A stretch of 64,000 nt of DNA from Gonatopus flavifemur (Eukaryota; Arthropoda; Insecta; Hymenoptera; Dryinidae). How positions within the stretch are numbered: the first letter of the stretch is position 1; each line of letters starts with the position of its first letter. The stretch is from the NCBI GenBank assembly GCA_018340375.1, contig JAFFJZ010000012.1, positions 5,704,001 through 5,768,000 on the forward strand. The letters are read 5' to 3'. The notes under the pieces are model-generated. The model was not told the origin of the DNA. It ran no database searches and saw only the letters and a program-made list of their open reading frames with translations. Shown piece after piece: positions 34,769 to 45,159 of this stretch. A program made the translations under genes and the position numbers.

Positions 34769-35950
34769 TTGGGATACGTTTTTGATAAGAGGAAAACCTT
34801 TTAGACCGAAATGTAATGAGATTTTACCAGAGAAAATATCGTTTCGACTCATTCCACGCCAATGGAACAGTGTGAAGATACACGTGGAATTAGTTGGGGT
34901 TGAAAGTTGAGTTTGTTTTGAAATTGATATAAGTTGAGATGGTATCCAAGTTTTCTAAACCTGATGCCCAATAACCACACGCGCGTTTAAAAAACTTTAA
35001 AAACAGTCAATAACCACACGTTGTAAATTAGTAATATTCTTGCGTCGATTCAACGTAAAAATGTCGCAGCCAATCACGTGTTTTTCACCCATAAAATGAC
35101 GTTATAGCAACACGGTTTAGAAATTGTTTGAAAAACATTGAATATTGACGGTTCCCGATGACGGTTTTGAATCGTGAATTATTTTGAAAATTTTTCATTC
35201 TTATCGAGGAAAAGAGTATTTCCGAGCGTGAGAGAATTTCGAAAAGGACCCACACTATTAACTATCTTGCTCTTTGTTTGAATTTTCAACCAGTGTTGTT
35301 CGGTTTCGTTTGACATTTTTAGCAGAATTTCTTCAATTGAAGTTCAAACTGAAGGTTTTATAAATACATTTTAAACATTCAAACCTGTTCAAAACATGTT
35401 TTTTGAGGACGTCGTTTGATGGTTATTTTCGAATTTTGGTTTAAGTTACACGTTATCAAAACGTAATTTTCAGACGTCTATTTCCCTATCAAATTTCAAC
35501 CAAAACTCAACGTTATGAAATCAACGACTGACGTCCGTTGACAGTATAACGTTTTTTCAACGTTCGAATAACACGTGTGTGTATATTGGATGAATTATTC
35601 AGAAAAATTCGTGACAAAATTCAATTTTCCAAGGAATCTTCAAAATTTATCTACCTCGATGACAAAATGGAAATACGATACGCTTTGTCGAAGCTTTCGA
35701 ACGTAGAGGTCGAATGAATCATAACGACAAAACGTACATATTTACATATTGGGATTGACGATACTTCTTCGTTCGTTCGATGGAAGTAAAAGTTACTGTG
35801 ATTATCGGTAACCAGTTGATTATGAATTCATTAGACGGAGAACAAAGAACTTCTGGATATCACTACATTTTGTACTAAAGTAGCAATATTGAAATTCAAT
35901 TTTCTCTCCGTGTATGAGAATAATGCGAACATAATATGTTTTAAATACTC
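34769..35950. other. Intergenic, nothing recognised
   Basis: AT-rich DNA without clear repeats or coding frames. Confidence 0.4.
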
Positions 35951-35952
35951 AC

Positions 35953-36210
35953 TGTTTCGGATGTCGACTGAGGCTAACGATATAAGAAGGATCGAAATTA
36001 AGATAAGAGATAAATCCTCCTGCGACTCTTCTTCTTCTTCGTCTTCTGTCAACTTCTCCTCCACCACCTCCTCCACCGTCGCCGCTTCTTTCGTTGTCCT
36101 TAGACGACGTCGTCTTGAAGGGTCTGTGATAGTGATAAAGAAATTCACACTTCATTGGGCAATCACTGTTATCATTTTCAAACTACTCTTTTCCAAGACA
36201 AGTCGGGAAC
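35953..36210 (-). other. Candidate first exon (5' UTR or N-terminus) of an unplaced minus-strand gene
   Basis: On the minus strand an insect-type initiator TCAGTC lies near 36204-36209. A strong splice donor (CGAAACA then GTGAGTATTT) follows at 35952. The sequence between is GC-rich (GACGACGTCGTCT and GGAGGAGGTGGTGGAGGAG), unlike its flanks. Two frames are open, and neither gives a recognisable protein. The purine-rich microsatellite just upstream (36405-36450) would sit in the promoter. No matching acceptor was identified. Confidence 0.3.
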
Positions 36211-36399
36211 ACGACTGACGTTTGTTTCTGCCCCCGAACGATACCGCTTCGAAGAGGAATAGAACTTGTTCGTTCCTCTCAACGACGTTGCCACTGTGCG
36301 CTGTTGTGTGTGCTCTCGTCTCACACTTCTACTCTCCCTGCCTTTTTTTCCATACGGATAAGAGTCTACGGCCACAACAAACTTTGTACGATCTCCTGT

Positions 36400-36460
36400 T
36401 TCTTCTTCTTCTTCTTCTTCTTCTTCTCCTCCTCCTCCTCCTTCTGGTTCTTCTTCCTCC
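36400..36460. repeat. (TTC)n(TCC)n microsatellite
   Basis: About ten TTC units run into TCC units. It creates spurious open frames of poly-Phe, poly-Leu and poly-Arg on both strands. Confidence 0.9.
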
Positions 36461-36559
36461 ACGAAAGAGTTCCCGACCCAAGAAGAGGAAGGTTATCCTC
36501 TCGTATTCCTGTTTTATTTTCAATGGTTTATGGTTTATTTGCTCTTTTGAATGAAGAAA

Positions 36560-37626
36560 AAAAGAAATGTGTGAGGTGAAAGCGAAGGCGAAGAGAATAA
36601 AATTTGGTTACTTGATTTATGGGGATTTCAAGATTCTGATTTGTTTTCGCATTATGAATGACGATACTACGACTTGTATGGAGAAATCTTCAGAATTATA
36701 AATAATTATCCACAGATTAAATATAATTTTGAAAAATTGAAAATTCAAGTACGAAATGAATAAGATTTACGTTGGAAAATGCCCGTTTGAAAATTTGAAA
36801 GAGTACAGAGGTGTCATAGAATAATATAATGACGCGCGATGTTCGAGATACAAATAATAAGGTAATAAATGCGTGAGAAGGTGGTTTGAATGAACGCAAC
36901 TGATAGTACCAATACCTCTTCTTTTTATACCAACATATCGTACGATAAATATCCTGGAAAACGTTCCATGAGATTAAGGACTCTATTCAAAGCGGCCACG
37001 ACCTTGACGCGATGACACTTTGTGAATAATTTTCCGAATGTTTATCGTTCCTTTCTCGATATGACAGGTAAGATTTATGAAAAATATTGTGGTCTTAACA
37101 AAACCGAAAGATCAAGGATGATTTTAATATCTACTTCAGATTCGAACATAGTTTCTAACGATGGAATGGGGAAATGGTTTCGAACGATTGGGAATCCCTA
37201 AATATGTTCAGAGCGATCATACGTTGACAGTGAATCATGAGTTGATTGTTCTAATTGAAACAACAAGGCCTTCGTCACGTAAGAAATAAGAAATTAACGT
37301 TATCTAGAAAATTATTTTTCCCAAAGGAAGGGAATTAATAAGAAAATTACGAGGAAATCAACAGTTTCGTAGAATAGTTTCCACGTTGATTCATTAGCGT
37401 GGTCATTTGTACCAGCGTACACGGGAAAGATATTCCCCCAATAAGAAATTCCGGTAGTTTACTAGCAGTAGAGATAGATCCATTGCACCAGTACTAGTTT
37501 CCAACCGAAGTTTTTTCATGACTATTAAAATTAGAAAGAAATATCCAATCAGTTTTTACGCCAGCATGTGATAAATTTCGATGGTTACAGTTTGAAGTAT
37601 GAATATAACCTCCATCAAAAAATCTT
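36560..37626. other. Intergenic, nothing recognised
   Basis: AT-rich. A CCAGTACTAG word near 37490 and the sequence just left of 37627 may be repeat remnants. No gene. Confidence 0.4.
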
Positions 37627-37859
37627 CCACACAGCACCCCGTGTGGAAATAGCCAGAGTTGACAAATGGCGCGGTACTCGCGAGGTTGTATTTGCCAGAC
37701 TTCGGCAAAAACAACTGTCCCTATTCAGAATCATCACCGTTTTTCAACTGGCACCAAATGTTTGCCGGATTTCAGACGGTATTGGCTTACGTTGACAGAC
37801 AGTCTGGGCCAGTATCGAATTGATACTGCCTGTAGAATACCCAGATCGCAGAGAAACGG

Positions 37860-38290
37860 AACCGCCCAGTACTGAGCGAGAGTTGGTGTTATCATTCAAT
37901 ATATACAAGAGACGACAATGTGCCGGTATCGGTAGAACTCTGGCTGACTACAAAATCGATAATCGATTGATGTTGCAATTATGATCTTGGCAACTCATCT
38001 GTTGTGTTCAGCCGGAGTCGCGCTAGCAATGAGCCAGAGTTGGTATGATGATTCAATATGTTCGATAGACGACATGGTACCAGTATTGGTGGGACTCTGG
38101 TTGACTACGGAATCGGTAGTCGATTGACATTAAAATCACGATCTTGACAACTTGATTTTTGTAGTGAGCCGGAGTCGCGCCAGTATCAAGACAAAGTTGG
38201 TATGATCATTCAATACGTTCGATGGATAACAATGAGCCAGTATTGGTAGAATCTTGTTTCACTATGGAGTCTATGGTAAATTGTGTGACT
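37860..38290. repeat. 157-bp tandem repeat inside copy C
   Basis: Anchors GTGCCGGTAT, GTACCAGTAT and GAGCCAGTAT occur at 37920, 38077 and 38234, again exactly 157 bp apart as in copy A. Units contain ATTCAATATGTTCGATRGAYGAC. Confidence 0.8.
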
Positions 38291-38332
38291 TCAAGGGAAT
38301 TAGTACAATAAATGGGAATTTAAGTGGTCCGT

Positions 38333-38440
38333 TGTCAACTCGGAGATTAGCTGATGTGATACAGACTCTGTTTCCCACTTGCAGGTCCCGGTTTCAATCC
38401 TTGCTCAGTGAACTTTCATGAAACCACTTCCAAAGCGTCT
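38333..38440 (+). repeat. tRNA-derived (SINE-like) segment, copy 2
   Basis: Matches the segment at 10161-10270: CTGATGTGATACAGACT, then a B-box-like GGTTTCAATCC at 38390-38400, then GCTCAGTGAACTTTC. Same position within the element family as in copy A. Confidence 0.55.
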
Positions 38441-38499
38441 TTCTCAGATAACGGTCATGAGAAAAATAGATTCACAAAGTTTTGAAAGTTCAAATTCAA

Positions 38500-39885
38500 T
38501 GTATTGCTTCCTCATTTAGAGGGAAGCTTTGTGATCGTTTCGAGGAGCCGAAAATTGTCTTGTCTCGAAATTAAAAATCTCCTAGACCAAAATGTTCCTC
38601 AGAATTCGGGGAACAATTTTGTTACCGTGTCTGTCTGTCTGTCTGTCTGTCTGTGTGTGTGTGGCTGTAGCCTCCCCCCCCCCCTAAGTTCCGTACGCGC
38701 ATATCTCCTGTTCTGCTTATCCGATCGTTTCGGAATTTTTATCACAGTTGTGGACTAGGATGATAGTGGTCCCATATAAATTTCAATCTGATTCATTCAG
38801 AAGAACTGGGTGGATGAGAAGAACTCTGACAAAAAATGAACATTTTGCGTACGCGTGTATCTTTGCTTCCTATTATCCGAATCCGATCAAACTTCAACCA
38901 CGTTTTAGTCATAACCCGATAGTGGTCACATATAAGTTCTATCCAAATCGGTTGAAAACTGTGGAAAATTTTTCTTTGGAATCTGTATTTTTTTTTAAGC
39001 ATGCCTTCCCCATGTCCATATCATCCGAATGTCTTGGAACTCTGAGTATATTCGATTTAAGAGATGTTAGTTATATGATATAAATTTCAGGCACATTGGA
39101 ATTGGGGGGAGGAAAAAAAAGCAAATCAGAGTCCTTTTTGTCTGTCTATTTGTCTGTGTGTATGAAACAAATTTGCGAACGTGTATATCTTTTGTTCGTA
39201 TCATTCGATCGTGATGAAATTTCCACCAGAGTCATGTGCAGTGTTGATAGTGGTTCCACATAAGTTTCAACCTCATCGTTACAGAAGAACGGGAAGGGCG
39301 AGGAGAAATTTTTTGAAAAATCGTGATTTTGCAAACGCATATATCTCCGCTTCCTATTATCCGATTGCAATCAAACTTATACCATATTCTTGTGATGATC
39401 CTATAGTGGCCCCATATGAGTTTCATTCTAATCGATTGAAAACTGTGGAAAATTCTTGTTTCGCGATTCACATTATTTGACAATATTTTGAAAGCATGCC
39501 TTCCCCATGTCGGTATCATCCAAATGCCATGAAACTTGTAGTATAATCAGTTTACGGGGGGTTAGTTGTATGATGTGAATTCCTAACAAATCGGAATTGA
39601 AGGAAGAAAGTGGTAAGCACTGAGCTTCGAAACAAAAGTTGGAAATTTCGTAAACATCGTTAACATGCGGATAACTTCCGTTTCTATCATCCAATTGTCA
39701 TGAAATTTCCACCACATCTTTATGCAGTGTTGATCGCAGTCCTATATGAATTTCAACCTGATTCTCTAAGAAAAACGGGAGAGAGAAAGAAAACATGTAT
39801 TTTTTTTCGACACAAACGAGGAAGCCATGTGCCAATTGGCAGAGTTTTTTTTTTTTACTTGGAATATAACTCCGGGGATCTCTAA
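38500..39885. repeat. Interspersed repeat with TGTC runs and degenerate internal units, copy 1
   Basis: Begins with a (TGTC)n/(TG)n stretch and a C-run near 38636-38685. Degenerate units of about 450 bp follow, each with words like GATAGTGGTYCCATATAA, TCCGATCG and CATGCCTTCCCCATGTC (39002 and 39497). A second copy is at 62865-63960. I do not recognise the family. Its apparent ORFs are not conserved between units. Confidence 0.6.
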
Positions 39886-40149
39886 TTAACAGCACTGTGC
39901 CAGTGCTGGGTCGGGTCTGAATTCCTACATAGGATGTCTTATTTTGACTCTCTACCACTTCTCATCCAGGTATGGCAGAACAATTGGTTCTGTTGTCATG
40001 TCAGAGGTCCACCATGGCAGGCTCATACCCAATCAGAAAAAACCGAAGTATGCCAATGATGACAACAGGCGGAGTACAGTGCCAGTATTGGGCCCCCAAG
40101 AGTCGGCTAGCACGTACGGATTTAGTACTGGATACATAGAAATACAGTA

Positions 40150-40340
40150 CTATACCAGTACTGATACACCAGTACTGAAAGTTTGATTTCGACCAAGTAT
40201 TGATACAGTACTATGCCAGTACTGATACACCAGTACTGAAAGCTTGATGTCGACCAAGTACTGATACAATACTATGCCAGTACTGATACACCAGTACTGA
40301 AAGCTTGATGTCGAGCAAGTACTGATACAATACAGGCACT
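40150..40340. repeat. 61-bp tandem repeat
   Basis: CCAGTACTGATACACCAGT recurs at 40155, 40216 and 40277, exactly 61 bp apart, with GAAAGCTTGATGTCGACCAA in each unit. Units differ at only a few bases. Confidence 0.85.
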
Positions 40341-41566
40341 GCAGTGATTGCAAATAGGAAATCACCCAATCAGAAAAAAACGGAGTATGCCAATGTTGAC
40401 AACAGGCGGAGTACAGTGCCAGTATTCGACCCCCAAGAGTCAGCTAGCACGTACCCAGTATGGAAAAGCGTTATCATTTCGGCCAAATGCCAGTACTGTT
40501 GCAGTACAGACCACCAGTACCCCACCAGTCTTAACCGGTACTGGCGCAGTACAGCGCTAGTTGTGGAATTCTGATTGGGCGTATTGCGCCGGTACTGAAG
40601 ACCATTACCGGTTACCGGTACTATGCCATCACCAAGTACCCAGTACGGAAAAGCGTTATCATTTCGGACAAATGCCAGTACTGCTGCAGTGCAGACCGCC
40701 AGTACCCCGCCAGTGTTAGCCGGTACTGGCGCAGTACTGCGCCAGTTGTTAAATTCTGATTGGGTATATAACGCCAGTACTGATACAGTTGTGAATATCA
40801 TACTGGCCCTTACGTAAAATGATGTTATCATCTTGACTACTTGCCAGTATCGTCGATTCAACTGGCCCTGTACTGGTAAGTTTAGATTTGCCAGTATTGG
40901 CAACTTTGACAACAGCAATGAGCCAGTACTGGCCCATGTTCCCATTTCACATGGCACACAACCAGGCTAGAACGGGCATAATCCTATACCCAGTACTGGC
41001 AAAACAACTGGGCCTTTTGGAATGCCAGAGGTCCACCATGGCAGGCTCATATATAACGCCAGTACTGATACAGTTGTGAATATCATACTGGCCCTACGTA
41101 AAATGATGTTATCATTTTGACTACTTGCCAGTATCGTCCATTCAACTGGCCCCGTACTGGTAAGTTTGGATTTGCCAGCACTGGCAACTCTGGCACCAGT
41201 ACTGAGCCAGTAGCGACCCGTGTTTCCATTTCCACATGGGACTCGTTGTCTAAAAGATATCTTCAGAAATAATTAAGAACAGTGCAAGACGTCTTATGCA
41301 ACATGAATAGATATCTCTTAGAAGTCTTCAACTGTTCTTATTTGTAAAAGGTATCTTCAAGAACGTTTTCAGAAACCTTTGAGGATTTTCTAACAGACAT
41401 CTTTCGGAAATTTCTCAAAGGTTTCTGAAAACGTTCTTGAAGATATTTTTTAGAAATAAAAACACTTCAAGACTTCTGAAAGATGTCTATTCATGTTGCA
41501 TAAGACTTCTTGCATTGTTCTTAATTATTCCTGAAGATATCTTTTAGACAACGAGTGCTGTGTGGG

Positions 41567-41835
41567 CTATCATTAGCCGTTGACTGACCTGACAGCAGAA
41601 GTTGCTGTGCAACTGTTGCTTCAGTGTTGCTGCACCAGTTTATGTTTTGTTGTTGGAGGATTGTTTGATCTCACGTGTCATAACTTCATGTATCCAAACA
41701 TCTTCGCAGCATCATTACAACAAGGTTCGCCTCCCAACAACAGTTGCTCCGTGTTGCGGGGAAGTTGTTGCGAACTTTTCTAGCACTTTGCTGTTTGGGT
41801 GATCCCATTATGATCTTGCAAAACAGAGGAAAAAA
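41567..41835. other. Intergenic, possible decayed element
   Basis: Rich in GTTGCTG and CAACAG words, with a CTTTGCTGTTTGGG end near 41800 resembling CCCAAGCAGCAA tips. No clear boundary. Confidence 0.35.
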
Positions 41836-41837
41836 AA

Positions 41838-41912
41838 TTGTTTCTCTCGGAATCGAACTTAGAAATTCTGAAGTTATTGACTAACCCTATAGCCGCTCAG
41901 CTATAAACCTGT
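41838..41912 (-). repeat. tRNA-like pol III sequence, minus strand
   Basis: On the minus strand an A box (TATAGCTGAGCGG, 41894-41906) and a B box (AGTTCGATTCC, 41850-41860) are correctly spaced. They are followed by a T-run terminator (complement of 41831-41838). The acceptor stem pairs only partly (about 5 of 7). Likely a tRNA pseudogene or SINE head rather than a working tRNA. Confidence 0.5.
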
Positions 41913-42324
41913 ATGAATTTGGTCACATATCTGATTCCATATCAAGTGATATTCATAAGAATATAAATGACGCATGGATGAAAAACAATTACTGTTCTCC
42001 AAGTATGAATTAAGTAGTTTTTAACTTTCCCATGTAGCACAAGAACATTCTATGGATATTTTATGATTATATTCTGTCAGCATGCATAAAATACCACGAT
42101 GAAACTGTTTCAAAGATCCTATGAACATAGAATATACTGGAGAAGAATATTCTAAAGACTCCCGATACATGCTATGTAGAACATCGTGGACGTTGTCAGA
42201 ACGTTCTATGGATATTCTATGGATATTTGAAACAGTCCCACTGGAACGTTCTATGGACAATTTTTATATATTTAACATCTTATCAGAATATCCTGGGTAA
42301 GTTTGTTTTTCGCATGTTATCAAC

Positions 42325-42532
42325 CCCTGGTCAAACGGAACCATTGATTCTCGCCAAATTTCATTGAATCTTGTACAATGTTCTGATCAAATCCTATTTA
42401 AGCATTTGTCAATGAGGTTCAATCAAATCAATGTATTTTCTCACTGTGATTCTGATTGAATCTTGTACAATGATCTGACCAACTCCCATTAAATTTCATT
42501 TCATCAGATTCTATGAATTTCATTAACCAGGG
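42325..42532. mobile_element. CCCTGG-ended small element
   Basis: Ends CCCTGGTCAAA and TTAACCAGGG enclose repeated words (CAAATCCTATTTAAG, TTGTACAATGWTCTGA, AATTTCATT). These resemble 18943-19165 and 50712-50830. It is a diverged inverted-repeat element. Confidence 0.5.
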
Positions 42533-43189
42533 AGAATATTCCTAGAATATTCTTTGCCATGAATATTCAATCCATGATATAAGAATGTTATTTATGCCAA
42601 AGCAATGTTCAATGTTCATGTGGAAAAATATATCCTATACTTTCTGTGATCTGAAAGTTTGGTTATTGATGCATACTGGGAACTCAAAATGGCACGAGGA
42701 ATGTTACACGGATTATCAGTGACTTATGCGGAGAAATAACCTTTTTTGGGAATTCTTGCGTTTTTTCTGAACAATTAATTAGGATGAAAATGATATTCTC
42801 AAACATATTCCAGATGTTTCATGATTAACCCCAATAAAAATATTTCTCTTCAAAATTCTTCAAAACTCTTCAGATTTTGCTACATAACTGTCAGATTTCG
42901 GACGCTTTGAGAAATTTGAAGAATTTTTAACCATAAATATTACTCTACAAATTTCTGCATTACTCTGCAAAATTGTACATAATTCTTCCAATCTTCGTAA
43001 TATTTTATGAATTTCTCCACAAAATTCGTACAAAACTCGCCAAATCTCCATATTACATTAAATACTTCTCTGCATATTTCTGCATTACTCTACAGATCTC
43101 TGTTTTATCTATTCACTTTTGCTTGAGAAAAAAAATTTTTGTTCAGAGTTAATCTCTACAAATCTCCTTCCAGTTCGACTTGAATGACA

Positions 43190-43320
43190 TTACGGAAGAG
43201 ACACCTCATTGAAAGTCCATTTTTAGGAACTTTCCTCAGTGAGGATTGAACCCGGGTCCTGCGAGTGAGAAGCAAAGCCTCTATCACATCAGCGGATCTC
43301 CGAGATGACTACAGTAATCT
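43190..43320 (-). repeat. tRNA-derived (SINE-like) segment, copy 3
   Basis: On the minus strand reads CTGATGTGATAGAGGCTTTG, then the B box GGGTTCAATCC, then CACTGAGGAAAGTTCC. Matches copies at 10161 and 38333, here in a different host element. Confidence 0.55.
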
Positions 43321-43339
43321 TGAAGTACCACTTATGGGA

Positions 43340-43800
43340 ATCATCGCAATGGAAAATTTTGAAAAATTCGTTTTCGTGAGGTAAAGACCAATCAATTCAA
43401 AATCTTCTGAAACGAAAAATGAATAGGTTATGGGAAAGGGGATTTTTTTGATCTGAACTTGTAAATTTTTCCAAGTGCTGAGTTAAATCGATAGAAAATT
43501 TTGAAAGTTCGTCCTTGTAAGATATAGACCAATCGATTCAGAATCTTATGAAACGAAAAATGAGTAGATCGTGGGAGAAAGGTTTTTTTCGATCTTAACT
43601 TGTGAATTTTTCCAAGTGCTGGAACCGATAGAAAATTTTAAAAAATTCGTTCCTGTCAGATATAGACTAATCGATTCAGAATCCTCTGAAAGGAAAAATG
43701 AGTGGGTCGTGGGAGAGAGGTTTTTTCGAGGCCTACTAGTGAATTTTACTCAAGTTGTTTTGAGTCGATTGAAAAATTTGAAAAAATTCACTTCATCTCC
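43340..43800. repeat. ~140-bp tandem repeat
   Basis: GAAAATTTTGAAAAATTCG-like anchors recur near 43350, 43494, 43629 and 43767. Units include ATAGACCAATCGATTCAGAA and CGTGGGAGA. Confidence 0.75.
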
Positions 43801-43904
43801 GCAAATGCGATTTGAGAAAAATGTATGAATTTGTATAGAAAACTCAACTCTCCGCCACAAGCTGTAATATTCTTGGAATAGACAAATAAAGAGAAAATTC
43901 AAAT

Positions 43905-44574
43905 TTTTTTTTGCAAATGTAGTTTGCAGAGAAATGTATGAATTCGTGGAGAAAATTCCTTTCCTCATCAAATGTTTCCACCACTTATCAAGCAGAAAAA
44001 TGTTAAGAAAATTCAACATTTCTCAACAAAACAACTTTGACCAATAAATTGGAAATGTACGGAGAAACCTTTACTGGCAATAGAAATTTTCAGAAATATG
44101 CAGAAATTCACAATTTTGGAAGATGAATCTGTTGAAAAAATTCTTTCTTCCTCTAAGAATTGCGATAATGAAGTTTTGCAGAGAAATTGTTGAAGTTTTG
44201 AAGAGAAATATCTTTATTAGGGATAAAAGTCAGACAAATGGGGATAAAATTCCAATTTTCTCTGCAAATACGATTTGCAGAGAGATGTATAAATTCGTGG
44301 AGAAAATTTTTTCCCTCGTCGAATAATTCCACTATTTGTCAAGCAGAAAAATGTCGAAAAATGTCTACATTTCTCAACAAAACAACTTTTTTCAAAAAGT
44401 TGGAAATGTGCAGAGAAACCTTTACTGGTGATAGAAATTTTCAGAAATATGCAGAATTTCACAGAGTTTTATAATATAAATCTGTTGAAAAAATTTCCCT
44501 TTTTCTGAATATTTAAACAATCGAGTTTTGTAGAGCAGTTGTTGGAGTTTTGAAGAGAAATATTTTTATTGGGG
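43905..44574. repeat. 351-bp tandem duplication
   Basis: GCAGAGAAATGTATGAATTC at 43927 recurs as GCAGAGAGATGTATAAATTC at 44278, with flanking sequence in step (CGTGGAGAAAAT, AGCAGAAAAATGT, GAAACCTTTACTGG). Confidence 0.75.
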
Positions 44575-45015
44575 AAATAAAGTTGCTTTTGTTCATTTCT
44601 GAGATAAATGGTTAGGAATAGATCAAACGATATTTCTTACGGATGATCAGTTAAGCTCCTATGCGTTTTATCGTACATCAATCCACAGGATACCATTTTT
44701 TGTATTAATTACATTTCGTATTTTGATTTCGATGAAGTATAGACCTTCAATTCATTCGAAGGTGCATAAAAATCACTATGGTAAAAAAAGCCGTTACACG
44801 TAAGGTGAATGAAATGGATGAGGTTTGTGCTTTCAATAGAATGTCGGTAATAGAAATTTCTACATTTTGTAGGAGATTTGAGATTTTTATACCCGAAGAG
44901 AACATGAAGCTCCGACAAACGTTCAAAATAGATCAACATAGATCACCTTGAAGTGCAGCTCCGTTGGAGCCAAGTTTTAGGTTCTCGAACGGTTTACGAA
45001 ATTTAGATGAACATT
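44575..45015. other. Intergenic, nothing recognised
   Basis: No gene or repeat recognised. Confidence 0.4.
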
Positions 45016-45122
45016 CCCAAGTAACACCAATGTGCGTGAAATATTTTCCGAACGTTCCTAGAATATTTAAACGTCCTGCAAACATCTTCAGAATGTTTGA
45101 CGAAGATTGTGTGTTACTAGGG
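45016..45122. mobile_element. Short CCCAAGTA-ended MITE
   Basis: 107 bp with ends CCCAAGTAACACCAATGTG and GTGTGTTACTAGGG. The interior has GAACGTTCCTAGAA palindromic words. Related to 34157 and 47448. Confidence 0.7.
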
Positions 45123-45159
45123 TTTGAATGTCCGTTTGAAAATGGTTTCAAGAAAGCTT

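Larger units (their letters stand above)
37638..41240. mobile_element. CCCATGTGG-family element, copy C
   Basis: Ends CCCGTGTGGAAATAGCC (one change from the family) and ATTTCCACATGGG, flanked by AC on both sides (37636-37637 and 41241-41242). Order inside: a 200-bp left segment shared with A and B, 157-bp tandem repeats (to ~38290), a tRNA-derived segment, a TGTC-rich interspersed repeat (38500-39880), and a right part packed with CCAGTACTG words and direct duplications (e.g. 40365 repeats 40030; 40638 repeats 40456). No transposase. Confidence 0.82.
37627..41566. mobile_element. CCACACAGC-family MITE split by copy C
   Basis: The left tip CCACACAGCAC (37627-37637) and the continuation ACTCGTTGTCTAAAAGATAT (from 41241) together give the left arm. 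That arm matches the intact right arm ending GACAACGAGTGCTGTGTGGG (41547-41566). The interior arms match the 30814 copy (CTTATGCAACATGAATAGAT). The shared AC at the junction looks like the target duplication made when copy C inserted. Confidence 0.85.
42829..44574. mobile_element. 1.75-kb element with CCCCAATAAAAATATTTCTC ends
   Basis: The left end CCCCAATAAAAATATTTCTC is matched inversely by GAGAAATATTTTTATTGGGG at the right, and the match continues through CTTCAAAA. Inside are a minus-strand tRNA-derived segment (43190-43320), a ~140-bp tandem repeat (43340-43800) and a two-unit 351-bp repeat (43905-44574). AA lies on both sides. No ORF of note. Confidence 0.78.

Noticed and set aside
36155..36554. 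Overlapping ORFs on both strands with poly-Leu, poly-Arg or poly-Glu
   Set aside because: Products of the TTC/TCC microsatellite.
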